Shown here one piece after another: positions 25,391 to 33,831 of a DNA stretch of 64,000 nucleotides (its first letter is position 1; every line of letters starts with the position of its first letter). Made by a program: the position numbers and the translations under genes. The notes below the pieces were generated by a model. The model saw only the letters and a list, made by a program, of their open reading frames with translations. It searched no databases and was not told the DNA's origin. The stretch comes from Actinospica acidithermotolerans (GTDB lineage Bacteria; Actinomycetota; Actinomycetes; Streptomycetales; Catenulisporaceae). The stretch lies in NCBI RefSeq assembly GCF_018139625.1, contig NZ_JAGSOH010000003.1, positions 62,001 to 126,000 on the forward strand, given 5' to 3'.

Positions 25391-26356
25391 TCACTTCGCG
25401 GCGAAGTACGCCGGCCGATCGAGATCCGTCAGCAGGTCGGGTCCGGCCGGGCTCCAGCCGAGCTCCTTCCTGGTCAGCTCGCTCGAAACGTGGTTGTCCC
25501 GGGCCACGAAGGCGGCGAGCCAACCGAAGTGGCCTGCCGCCTCCTCGTTCGTCAGCGACTTCGCCGGCACGTCCAGTCGCTTGGAGATCAGCTGCGCGAT
25601 CGAACGCATGGAGACCCCCTCCTCCGCGACGGCGTGGTAGCGCGAACCGGCCGAGCCGTCCTCGAGCGCCAGCCGGAACAGGCGCGCGACGTCCTGCTTG
25701 TGCGCCGCCGGCCACCGGTTCGCACCCTGACCGACGTAGGCTGCGACGCCCTTCTTCCTGGCGGCCGCGATGAGCCGGGGAATCATCGCCTTGTCGCCGT
25801 CCCCGTGCACCGTCGGCGGAATGCGCACCACCGAGGCGCGCACGCCCTGCGAGGCGAGCGCCAGGGTCGCCACCTCAGAGCCGATCCGCGCCGCGCCCGG
25901 CGATGTGGGATCCGGCGCCTCCAGCTCGGTCACCGGATGCCCGGTGGCGAGTGTCATCGTCGGGAACGCCACGACGAGCGGACCGCCCGAGGACTTGAGC
26001 ACGGACCCGAATACGTCGATCGCCCTCCGATCCGCGCCCGCGCCCGCCGCGGCGAACCGCGTCGTGATGCCGCGCGGACTGCCTCCCAGCAGGACCCCGA
26101 GCCGGGTGCCGAGCGACATGTGCCCCATCCCGTGGAGATACGCCAGGTGGATCACGCCATCCGCCTGCGCAGCTCCGCGCTGCAGGCTGCCCGGATTCGC
26201 CAGGTCACCCCGAAGCACCTCGGCTCCGGTCGCGGCGAGCCGCGCGGCGCCGTCCTCCGTGCGGGCCATGCCGAGCACATCGTGCCCGTGCTCCTGCAAC
26301 TCCCCCACCAGGGCCGTACCGATGTATCCGCTCGCGCCAGTCACGAAGACACGCAT
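25391..26356 (-). CDS. NAD-dependent epimerase/dehydratase-family (SDR) protein
   Basis: A 321-residue extended short-chain dehydrogenase-like protein. The Rossmann start is MRVFVTGASGYIGTALVGEL, with the GxxGxxG motif. The segment VIHLAYLHGMGHMSLG replaces the usual YxxxK region, so catalysis by the classical Tyr/Lys pair is not obvious. The ATG at 26356 has a strong GGAGGAG ribosome-binding site. It is the first gene of an operon with the CocE-type hydrolase and diverges from a TetR gene across paired operators. Confidence 0.88.
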   Translation of the reverse strand: MRVFVTGASGYIGTALVGELQEHGHDVLGMARTEDGAARLAATGAEVLRGDLANPGSLQRGAAQADGVIHLAYLHGMGHMSLGTRLGVLLGGSPRGITTRFAAAGAGADRRAIDVFGSVLKSSGGPLVVAFPTMTLATGHPVTELEAPDPTSPGAARIGSEVATLALASQGVRASVVRIPPTVHGDGDKAMIPRLIAAARKKGVAAYVGQGANRWPAAHKQDVARLFRLALEDGSAGSRYHAVAEEGVSMRSIAQLISKRLDVPAKSLTNEEAAGHFGWLAAFVARDNHVSSELTRKELGWSPAGPDLLTDLDRPAYFAAK

Positions 26357-26432
26357 GGGGAACTCCTCCTCGATTGCCCGGTAGGCGGCGCCTCCCGGGC
26401 GACGAAGCCGTCGGCGGCTGCCGAGCAGCCGT

Positions 26433-26481
26433 GACGACACCTGATGTCATCACGATACCCGTGATGACACTGAATGTCATC
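26433..26481. promoter_or_regulatory. Two tandem TetR operators in the epimerase/TetR intergenic region
   Basis: GACGACA-CCTGA-TGTCATC (26433-26451) and GATGACA-CTGAA-TGTCATC (26463-26481) share 7-base arms around a 5-base spacer. They are 30 bp centre to centre, about three helical turns. They lie 77-125 bases upstream of the epimerase ATG and upstream of the divergent TetR gene. A CCAGCTC-GT-GAGCTGG palindrome abuts the second box (26481-26496). Confidence 0.65.
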
Positions 26482-26573
26482 CAGCTCGTGAGCTGGCGCT
26501 TCGCCTCTCTTCACAGTTCAAGAACCCTTTGGCGGCGGCTCGCGCTCGGCGGAGCCTGGCCGATGACGACCGC

Positions 26574-26592
26574 CATGACATACAATGTCTAT
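26574..26592 (+). promoter_or_regulatory. TetR promoter -10 element within a third operator-like box
   Basis: CATGACA-TACAA-TGTCTAT has the same spacing as the two upstream boxes, with weaker arms. TACAAT (26581-26586) is a good -10 element for the tetR gene beginning at 26657. No convincing -35 is seen. The position fits autorepression. Confidence 0.45.
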
Positions 26593-26656
26593 GCCGCGAC
26601 TCCGCGAACAGGCGCACGTGGCGACGATGGGCACCGGCGAACGTGAGGATTCACCG

Positions 26657-27223
26657 ATGGGACGATGGGAGCCGGACACCCGCGGCCGCCTCGAGCGGGC
26701 GGCCATCGAGCTTTACCTTGAGCAGGGCTTCGACCAGACCACCGTGGCCCAGATCACCCATCGCGCCGGGTTGACCACGCGCACGTTCTTCCGCCACTTC
26801 GCCGACAAGCGCGACGTGCTCTTCGCGGGTCGGCGGGAGCTCAGCGAGCGCGTCGCCAAGACCATCGCCGCCGCGCCTCCCGCCTGGTCCGCGGCCAGGG
26901 CGGGCGCCTCGGGCCTCAACATAGCCGCCGCCGCCCTGCAGCTGCGCCGCGAGGAGGCCAAGGATCGGCGAGCCCTGATCCGGTCCACTCCGGAGCTGCG
27001 GGAACGCGAACTGCTCGGGTACGCCGAGATGGCCGAGACGGTCGCCGAGGCGCTGACCGACCGCGGTCTCGAGCAGCGCGCGGCGCGGGTGACCGCGACG
27101 GCGCTCCTCGCCGCGTTCCAGGTGGCGTTCGAGTACTGGGGAGACCACCCGGACCGCGAACTGCCCCAACTGGTGAACGAGACGCTCGACGAGCTCAAGA
27201 GCATCGCCGGCTCCGACTTCTGA
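26657..27223 (+). CDS. TetR-family repressor
   Basis: A 188-residue regulator. The N-terminal helix-turn-helix is clear (LEQGFDQTTVAQITHRAGLT, then TRTFFRHFADKRDVLF). The ATG at 26657, with GTGAGGAT upstream, was preferred over the in-frame ATG at 26585 because the latter lies inside the probable promoter and operator. It is divergent from the epimerase/CocE operon and probably represses both it and itself through GATGACA-N5-TGTCATC boxes. The inducer is unknown. Confidence 0.88.
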   Translation: MGRWEPDTRGRLERAAIELYLEQGFDQTTVAQITHRAGLTTRTFFRHFADKRDVLFAGRRELSERVAKTIAAAPPAWSAARAGASGLNIAAAALQLRREEAKDRRALIRSTPELRERELLGYAEMAETVAEALTDRGLEQRAARVTATALLAAFQVAFEYWGDHPDRELPQLVNETLDELKSIAGSDF

Positions 27224-27269
27224 GCGGTCAGCGCCGTGCGGTCCGAACCGAGCGCTCCAAACAGCACGC

Positions 27270-27320
27270 GATGACATTCAGCGTCATCGTCATGACAGGC
27301 TTATGACATCAGACCTCATC
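27270..27320. promoter_or_regulatory. Two more GATGACA-N5-TGTCATC-type boxes between convergent TetR genes
   Basis: GATGACA-TTCAG-CGTCATC (27270-27288, one arm mismatch) and TATGACA-TCAGA-CCTCATC (27302-27320, weaker) repeat the motif found upstream of the first TetR gene. Here the flanking genes converge, so the sites do not lie in front of any gene in the window. Confidence 0.5.
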
Positions 27321-27363
27321 GGGCCGCCGCGATTGCCGCGGCGTCGGCCCGTGATCCCGCCCC

Positions 27364-27954
27364 TCAACCGGCGGTCGTGGCGAGTCCGGTGAGCAGCAGG
27401 TCCACCATGCGGCGGGACCGGTAGTCGGGAAAGGTATCGACGCCGATGCACAGGTTGCCGACGGCGAGCATGAGGTCATAGGCCCTCACATCGGCGCATA
27501 TCGCACCGGCGGCGGCGGACGCTTTCAACAACCGGTCGAGCACGGGCAGCAGACGTTCGACGAACTCGTTGTGCAGGCTCTCGAATCCGGCCTGGTCCGA
27601 GTGCATCGCCTCGGCGAGACCGTGCTTGGTGACCAGGAAATCGGCGAAGTGGTGAACCCACCGGCGCAGCGCCTCGTACGGTTTGTCGTCGGCCGGCGCC
27701 TCCATGGGGGCCGCGGCGGCGAGGGCGTCGACCTGGTGCCTGAAGACCGCCACCACCAAGTCCGCCCGAGTGGGGAAGTGGCGGTAGATGGTGGCGACCC
27801 CGAGGCCCGCTTCGGCGGCGATCTCCCGCACGGGTGCATCGACTCCCGAACGCACGAACACGGCTGCCGCGGCGTCGAGCAGCGTCTGCTCGTTTCGGCG
27901 CACGTCGGACCGCTTGTGGCCCGCCGGTTCCGCCGGCGTGCCGGCCGTGGCCAT
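27364..27954 (-). CDS. TetR-family repressor
   Basis: A 196-residue regulator. The helix-turn-helix region reads VDAPVREIAAEAGLGVATIY, then RHFPTRADLV. The ATG at 27954 follows GGGGAGAGG, a good ribosome-binding site; in-frame sequence further upstream is not family-like. It lies downstream of the alpha/beta hydrolase gene, in the same direction, with 143 bases between. It probably controls that gene through the twin palindromes at 29093-29138, or its own promoter through the 17-bp repeats at 28028-28061. Confidence 0.88.
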   Translation of the reverse strand: MATAGTPAEPAGHKRSDVRRNEQTLLDAAAAVFVRSGVDAPVREIAAEAGLGVATIYRHFPTRADLVVAVFRHQVDALAAAAPMEAPADDKPYEALRRWVHHFADFLVTKHGLAEAMHSDQAGFESLHNEFVERLLPVLDRLLKASAAAGAICADVRAYDLMLAVGNLCIGVDTFPDYRSRRMVDLLLTGLATTAG

Positions 27955-28027
27955 CACAAGCACCTCTCCCCTGCAGACCGGAGGACGCTCCGTCCCGTGA
28001 CTCGGAACAGCACTCCGTATTGCAATG

Positions 28028-28061
28028 ATGCCAGACATCCCGCGATGCCAGACATCCCGCG
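28028..28061. repeat. Two tandem copies of a 17-bp unit upstream of the second TetR gene
   Basis: ATGCCAGACATCCCGCG occurs twice back to back (28028-28044, 28045-28061). Each copy contains most of an imperfect palindrome GATG-N5-CATC. It lies 74-107 bases upstream of the TetR start at 27954, so it is a candidate autoregulatory operator. Confidence 0.55.
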
Positions 28062-28097
28062 GCACGCCGCCTGCCGGTCACCCGGGCGGGGTCCCGG

Positions 28098-29030
28098 TCA
28101 CTTCGAGTCGATCCTGCCGAGCGGGTCCGTGGCCGCTGCGAGTGCGTCCCGTGCCGTGGGCCATGCCTGGGCGTCCAGACCGAGCGCGGTGCGCAGGTAG
28201 GCCAAGGCCATCTGCCGCACCAGGGCGACGCGCTCGGGGCTCTCGTCGGTGGTGCGGGTGTCGAAGGAACCGTGGATGCCGCCGAGGCCGTGCTCGGCGC
28301 CGAAGAGGGTGAGCAGGTCGGTGGCGCCCGGGCTGAGGCGGTAGCCGTCGGTGAACCAGTCGGGGCCGCGGACCGTCAGCGGGGACTGGTCACGGTCGCC
28401 GCCGACGATGAGGCTCGGGGTCTTCAGGTCGGCGAAATCGGGGCTCATGAAGGGGAAGTACTGGGCGGCCAGCGGAGACAGGTCGTCACCGCCGGTGCCA
28501 GGCAGGCAGAAAAGCACCGCGGCGGTGACGCGCGGGTCGGTCATGCTCTCGCCCACACTGCCGTCGGCGCCCACGACGCGTGCACCCGCCAGCGTGCTCG
28601 CCGTCTGCGCGCCCCAGGAGTGTCCGGCGACCGCGATGCGGTCGCGGTCGACGCGCCCGGCAAGGCCGGGCACCTCGGCCTCGATCGTGTCCAGGTGGTC
28701 CAGGACGCCGATGAGATCGTCCGTCCGGATGCGCCAGATGCGCGGGGTGCGGGGGTCGTCCGGGGCGAGTCCGAGGGAGTCGAGGTGGGTGGGCTGCACC
28801 ACGACGAAGCCGTGCGCGGCCCAGAACTCGGCCAGCGGCGCGTAGTCATCCATGGTCAGCGTCATGCCGTGGGAGAAGACGACGACCGGCAGGCCGCCGC
28901 CGCTCGTCGGCGCGGTGACGCGCACCTCGAGGTCCTGGCCACGGCCGGGAACGGTGAGGGAGACGGGCCGCACCGAGATGATCGGAGCGCTCGCGGGGAG
29001 TTCGGGGTCTGCGGATGCAAAAGCACTCAT
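28098..29030 (-). CDS. Alpha/beta hydrolase (platelet-activating-factor acetylhydrolase-like/dienelactone-type)
   Basis: A 310-residue cytosolic hydrolase. The nucleophile elbow is GHSWGAQTAS, an oxyanion-hole segment is VVVFSHGMTLTMDDY, and the catalytic His is in FGAEHGLGGIHG. The ATG at 29030 follows AAGGAAAGCC. Twin inverted operators (29093-29138) lie 63-108 bases upstream. The adjacent TetR gene on the same strand is the probable regulator. The natural ester substrate is unknown. Confidence 0.85.
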   Translation of the reverse strand: MSAFASADPELPASAPIISVRPVSLTVPGRGQDLEVRVTAPTSGGGLPVVVFSHGMTLTMDDYAPLAEFWAAHGFVVVQPTHLDSLGLAPDDPRTPRIWRIRTDDLIGVLDHLDTIEAEVPGLAGRVDRDRIAVAGHSWGAQTASTLAGARVVGADGSVGESMTDPRVTAAVLFCLPGTGGDDLSPLAAQYFPFMSPDFADLKTPSLIVGGDRDQSPLTVRGPDWFTDGYRLSPGATDLLTLFGAEHGLGGIHGSFDTRTTDESPERVALVRQMALAYLRTALGLDAQAWPTARDALAAATDPLGRIDSK

Positions 29031-29092
29031 CGTGATGGCTTTCCTTAGCTGGGCAGGGCCGGGCGAGAGGCGAACGATCCCGGCGCGAGCAA

Positions 29093-29138
29093 AACGGATC
29101 GTCGTTCCGTTCACAACCATACGGAACGGCGATCCGTT
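29093..29138. promoter_or_regulatory. Twin inverted operators upstream of the alpha/beta hydrolase gene
   Basis: AACGGATCGTCGTTCCGTT (29093-29111) and TACGGAACGGCGATCCGTT (29120-29138) are each ACGGA-N7-TCCGT palindromes. The second is the reverse complement of the first with two changes. They are 27 bp centre to centre. This arrangement is typical of a TetR dimer-of-dimers site. Confidence 0.6.
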
Positions 29139-29157
29139 TCACAAGGGGCCACGGCCA

Positions 29158-29362
29158 CTCAGTCACGTCGGCGCGGCTCAGGCGGCGGCTCAAACGGCGC
29201 GGCTCAGTCGGCGGCGCGGTTAAGTCGGCGGCTTAGTCGGCGCGGCTCAACCGGCGGCTCGGCCCGCGCTCAGTCGGCGCGGCTCAGTCGGTGGCTCAAT
29301 CGGCGCGGCTCAGGCGGCGGCTCAATTGGCGTAGCTCAGTCGGCGCGGCTCAGTCGGCGGCG
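29158..29362. repeat. Degenerate 12-25-bp tandem array around the histidine kinase stop codon
   Basis: About a dozen variants of CGGCGCGGCTCAGTCGGCGG fill the interval between the hydrolase promoter and the kinase gene. The kinase reading frame ends inside the last unit: its final Ala-Asp-stop is GCCGACTGA, the reverse complement of the repeat core TCAGTCGGC. The array may have grown by slippage from the gene's 3' end. Confidence 0.6.
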
Positions 29363-30791
29363 CGTGGGAGGTCGATCCGGACGAGAGCGCCGCCGCCGGG
29401 TGCCTCGTGGATGGCGATGGACCCGCGGTGCGCGGCGGCGATCTCCTGTGCGATCGCCAGGCCGAGACCGGTGGTGCCGCTTCCGCGCTCGCGGCTCGCG
29501 TCCAGTCGGACGAAGCGGCCGAAGACGCGTTCGCGCTCCTCGGCCGGGATGCCGGGGCCGTCGTCGGCGATCTCGATCCGGACGGTGCCGGGCACGGAGG
29601 TGTCGATGCTGAGCTTTACGCGCTCGCGAGCGTGGCGGACCGCGTTGTCGAGGATGTTGCGCACCATCCGCTCCAGCTGCTCCGGATCGCCGAGCACGTA
29701 GACATCCGACCCCGCCGTGGTCGCCCCGTCAGGCGCCTCGGACGCCGCATCGGACGCCTCGGTCGCCGCATCGGACGCCTCGGACGCGGCATCGGACGCC
29801 TGGGGCGCGGCTTCGCGGAACTCGATGCGAATGCCGGAGGCGGGGGTCGAGACTCGCAGTTCCCGGAGCAGCGGCTCGATCGCGACGCGGCTGGGTGTCT
29901 GCACCAGAAGCCGATCGTCGCTGCGGGCCAGCAGCAGCAACTGCTGCACCAGGCTTTCGAGCCGCTCGGACTGGCGCGCGGCACGCTGCGCGATCTGGAC
30001 CCACGGAGCGCGGTCCGGATGGGCGAGGCCGACTTCGAGGGCGGTGCGGATCGCCGCCAGCGGGGTGCGCAGCTCGTGCGACGCGTCCGCGACGAAGCGG
30101 CGCTGCCGTGTCGCCGAGTCCTCCAGGCGGGCGAGCATGCCGTTCATCGTGCGGGCGAGCTCGCCGATCTCGTCGCGGGCGGCGGGCTCCGGCACGCGCT
30201 GCGAGAGATCGGCCGCGCCGATCTCGGTGACCGTGCGGCGGATCCTCTCCACCGGGCGCAGCGCGCGGCCCACCACGAGCCAGACGGTGGCGCAGGCGAG
30301 CAGCAGGATCACCGGGACCCCCACCAGCAGCAGCCGGCCGAACGTCTCGTTGATCTGGTTGAGCGCGTCCGAGGTCGTCAGCGTGATGATGGTCACCGGG
30401 TGCCCGTCGACGACGGCGCGGGTTCCGGCCACGCGCACCTCGCCGTCGAGATTCGCGCCGGTGCCGGCCTGCCTGACCGGCGCTGCGGCGCCGGCCGGCT
30501 GCGCGTAGAGCGCGGGAAGGCCCGACAGGGCGCGGGTCGCGGCCAGAACGTGCACGCCGTCTCCTTCGAGCACCTGGGCCTGGGCCCTGGCGTCCAGCGG
30601 CGAAGCCGGGAGCGGGCTCGGCCACGCTCCCGACTGGCCGGACTGCTCGATCTGCGCGGCATAGGTGCGCAGCTCGTCGTCGGCGGTCCGGTGCGCCGAA
30701 CCGACCTGGACCAGGTACATGATCACGAGGCCGAGTGCGACGGCGGCCGTGAGCGCCACGCCCGCCACCGCGGTCACCCGGGTGCGTACGG

Positions 30792-30795
<4 letters not shown>
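29350..30795 (-). CDS. Sensor histidine kinase of the MMPL-linked two-component system
   Basis: A 481-residue membrane kinase. One membrane helix (residues about 10-30), an extracytoplasmic domain, a second helix near residue 145, HAMP (RPVERIRRTVTEIGAADLSQ), the HisKA phospho-acceptor in FVADASHELRTPLAAI, and HATPase with N- and G-boxes (NILDNAVRHARE, DDGPGIPAEER, GLGLAIAQEI). A run of Ala-Ser-Asp-Ala-Ala-type repeats (about residues 333-354) is inserted between HisKA and the N-box. The GTG at 30795 overlaps the response regulator stop (GTGA). Confidence 0.9.
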
Positions 30796-31469
<674 letters not shown>

Positions 31470-33629
31470 CTACCCAGCATCCCCGATCGGCAGCGGCTCG
31501 CGCTCGGGGTCCGCGGCGGCGGACGGCGTGTCGGGACCGATCCGCAGCAGCCGGGCCGCCCATCCGGGCATCCACCAGTTGAGCCGGCCGAAGAGCGAGA
31601 CCAAGGCCGGCAGCAGCAGCATCCGCACGACGACGGCGTCGAGCAGGACCCCGGCGGCCAGTCCGGCCGCGATCTGCCGCACCGTGACGTCGTTGGCCGT
31701 CGAGAGCGATGCGAGCGCGAGGAACAGGATCAGCGCGGCGCTGGTGACCAGCCGCCCGGTGCGCGAGACGCCCTCGATGATCCCCGCCGTCGTCGAGCGC
31801 GTGCGCTCATAGCCCTCGCGGACCCGGGAGAGGATGAAGACCTCGTAGTCCATCGACACCCCGAACAGGAACCCGAAGATCAGCACCGGCGCAAGCGTGT
31901 CGATCGCGCCGTAGCTGCGCGCACCCCACAGCGTCTGCATCCCGAAGCCGTGCTGGAAGACGAGCACGAGCAGGCCGTAGGAGGCCGCGACCGAGAGGAC
32001 GTTGAGCAGCACGGCCTTAGCCGGCAGCAGGATCGACTTCAGGCCGCGCGCCAGCAGCAGGAACGTCACGACCGCGACGACCGCGAACAGGATCGGGAAC
32101 GCCCCGTACGTGGAATTGGTCAGATCGATGTTGACCGCGCCCTCGCCTCCGACGAGCACGCCGGAGGGTACCGCGTGCCGAATGTCCGCCAAGGAGCTGC
32201 CGCCCTGGGAGGTGCCGACCTCGAATCGCGGGATCGCGAAGACCATCGCCGATCCCTGATGCTGCCACGCCGATCCGGTCGGGGCGACGGCGCCGTGCAG
32301 GCTCGCCAGCGAGGAGAGCGAGGATGCGACCGCACCCGCGTCCGCGGCATGCGGGACATAGACGGGCACGGTGGTCAACGTGCCCGCGGGGAACCCGTCG
32401 GCCTCGAGCGTGTGCAGCCCGTCGGTGTAGCTGCCGCTTGTGGCCAGGTTGGCTGTGGCCGGCAGCCCGATGTCGATGGTGGCGGCGACGCCGGCCAGCA
32501 CGCCGAGGATGCCCAGGCCCAGCACCGCCGCGAGGATCCGGCGGCGGATGACCAGCTTGGCCCAGCCGGTCCAGAAGCGGCTCGCGGCCCCGGCCGAGCG
32601 GCGGCGCGGCCAGTCGACGCGCGGGCCGATCTTGGACAGCAGCGCCGGCAGCAGGGTGAGCGCGACCAGCGTCGCCGTCGACGGGATGAACAGGCCCGAG
32701 ACGCCGATGCCGCGCACCAGGGAGTTCGGCACCACGATCAGCGCGAACAGGCCGAGTGAGGCGACGAGCCCGCTGAACCACACCGAATGCCCGGCGCGCT
32801 TGACGGCGAGGCGGACCGCGTCCGCGTTCTCGTGTCCCGCTGCGCGTTCCTCGCGCCAGCGGGTGACCACCAGCAGCGAGTAGTCGATGGACAGGCCGAG
32901 GCCGAGCAACGCCACGATGTACTGGACCGCCGGGTTGAGCGGCGAGGAGGACGGCATCGCGTAGGTCAAGCCATAGATGAGCAGCTGCATCGTGAGCACT
33001 GAGATGAGCGCCATGATGATCGGCAACGCCGCCAGCAGCGAGCCGAACACCCAGGCGAGCACGATCAGCGCGCCGAGGGCACCGAAGATCAGCTCGCCCG
33101 TCACCGTCGAGTTGCCGCTGGCGGTGTTCCCGGCCTCCAGCGCGCGGAGACTGGTGCCGGACACGCTCAACGAGGGCGCGGCGGCCTTGGCCGCGTGCGT
33201 GAGCGCGTCGATCTGATCCGTCGTCATGTCGTCGCCGTCGTGCGGTGGATAGGCGAGCACGACGGTGCTGGTGCTTCCCCGCCCCACCAGCGCCTGCGCG
33301 CCGGTCGAGGCGTAGGACACGAGCCGCACTTGCGGATCGGCCTTCTCGATCGCCGCGTCCACCGCGCGCAGCTGGGTCGCGGCGGCCGGGCTGGACACGG
33401 TCTCGCCGGACGGCAGACCGAGTGCGAGGACCCCGGGATCCGAGGTCGCGCCGCCGTAGCCGGCGGCGATCTGGACGTCGGCGGTATAGGCCGCGCTGCT
33501 GAGATGAGTCCCGCTGACCAGCCGACTCGACACAGTCGGCGCTACGACGATGCCGACCACGGTGATCACCAGCCAGGCGGCCAGCACCATCAGCCGGTGC
33601 CTGATCACCCAGGCACTGAGTTTTTCCAC
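31470..33629 (-). CDS. MMPL-family RND transporter
   Basis: A 719-residue polytopic membrane protein. It begins VEKLSAWVIRHRLMVLAAWL with the first membrane helix and has two large extracytoplasmic domains. The family motif GLGLSIDYSLLVVTRWREE occurs in the first half and FGVSMDYEVFILSRVREGYE in the second, each carrying the Asp-Tyr pair used for proton coupling. MMPL proteins export lipids or lipophilic compounds. The GTG start follows GGAGGAGAAG. It is the first gene of the operon with the response regulator and kinase. Confidence 0.92.
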   Translation of the reverse strand: MEKLSAWVIRHRLMVLAAWLVITVVGIVVAPTVSSRLVSGTHLSSAAYTADVQIAAGYGGATSDPGVLALGLPSGETVSSPAAATQLRAVDAAIEKADPQVRLVSYASTGAQALVGRGSTSTVVLAYPPHDGDDMTTDQIDALTHAAKAAAPSLSVSGTSLRALEAGNTASGNSTVTGELIFGALGALIVLAWVFGSLLAALPIIMALISVLTMQLLIYGLTYAMPSSSPLNPAVQYIVALLGLGLSIDYSLLVVTRWREERAAGHENADAVRLAVKRAGHSVWFSGLVASLGLFALIVVPNSLVRGIGVSGLFIPSTATLVALTLLPALLSKIGPRVDWPRRRSAGAASRFWTGWAKLVIRRRILAAVLGLGILGVLAGVAATIDIGLPATANLATSGSYTDGLHTLEADGFPAGTLTTVPVYVPHAADAGAVASSLSSLASLHGAVAPTGSAWQHQGSAMVFAIPRFEVGTSQGGSSLADIRHAVPSGVLVGGEGAVNIDLTNSTYGAFPILFAVVAVVTFLLLARGLKSILLPAKAVLLNVLSVAASYGLLVLVFQHGFGMQTLWGARSYGAIDTLAPVLIFGFLFGVSMDYEVFILSRVREGYERTRSTTAGIIEGVSRTGRLVTSAALILFLALASLSTANDVTVRQIAAGLAAGVLLDAVVVRMLLLPALVSLFGRLNWWMPGWAARLLRIGPDTPSAAADPEREPLPIGDAG

Positions 33630-33663
33630 CTTCTCCTCCTCAAGACGGTTCGGTTCGATCAGG

Positions 33664-33696
33664 AGGCTACGGATCGATGCCTTACACGACGCTTAC
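33664..33696 (-). promoter_or_regulatory. Promoter of the MMPL-regulator-kinase operon with a response-regulator box
   Basis: On the minus strand GTAAGCGTCGTGTAAGG (33696-33680), a direct repeat of GTAAG with an 11-base period, is followed after exactly 10 bases by TAGCCT (33669-33664), a -10 element. The same arrangement precedes the DedA operon. The 11-base direct repeat is typical of OmpR/PhoB-type regulators bound in place of a -35 element. The predicted start site is near 33657. Confidence 0.6.
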
Positions 33697-33758
33697 GTCG
33701 CGTCGGTGCCCGCGTTGCCGGTCTGGGGGCGTCCATTGACGCTCGACTGGACGCCAAA

Positions 33759-33811
33759 GCGTGTGCCGGGCGGGCCGATGGGAAAGATCCATCGGCCCGC
33801 CCGGCACACGC
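33759..33811 (-). terminator. Strong terminator after the second MMPL gene
   Basis: A perfect 23-bp stem (33759-33781 with 33789-33811, arm beginning GCGTGTGCCGGGCGGGCC) has a 7-base loop. On the minus strand it is followed by TTTGG. It lies 21 bases after the stop of the MMPL gene at 33832 and isolates that operon from the next one. A second, 8-bp hairpin follows (33728-33735 with 33748-33755). Confidence 0.8.
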
Positions 33812-33831
33812 CGGAGCAGCTGTCGCGGCGG

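Noticed and set aside
22931-26434. A 1167-codon open frame on the plus strand
   Set aside because: It runs antisense to the CocE and epimerase genes and out of frame with the fasciclin gene. The translation is Arg/Gly/Val-rich shadow sequence typical of GC-rich DNA.
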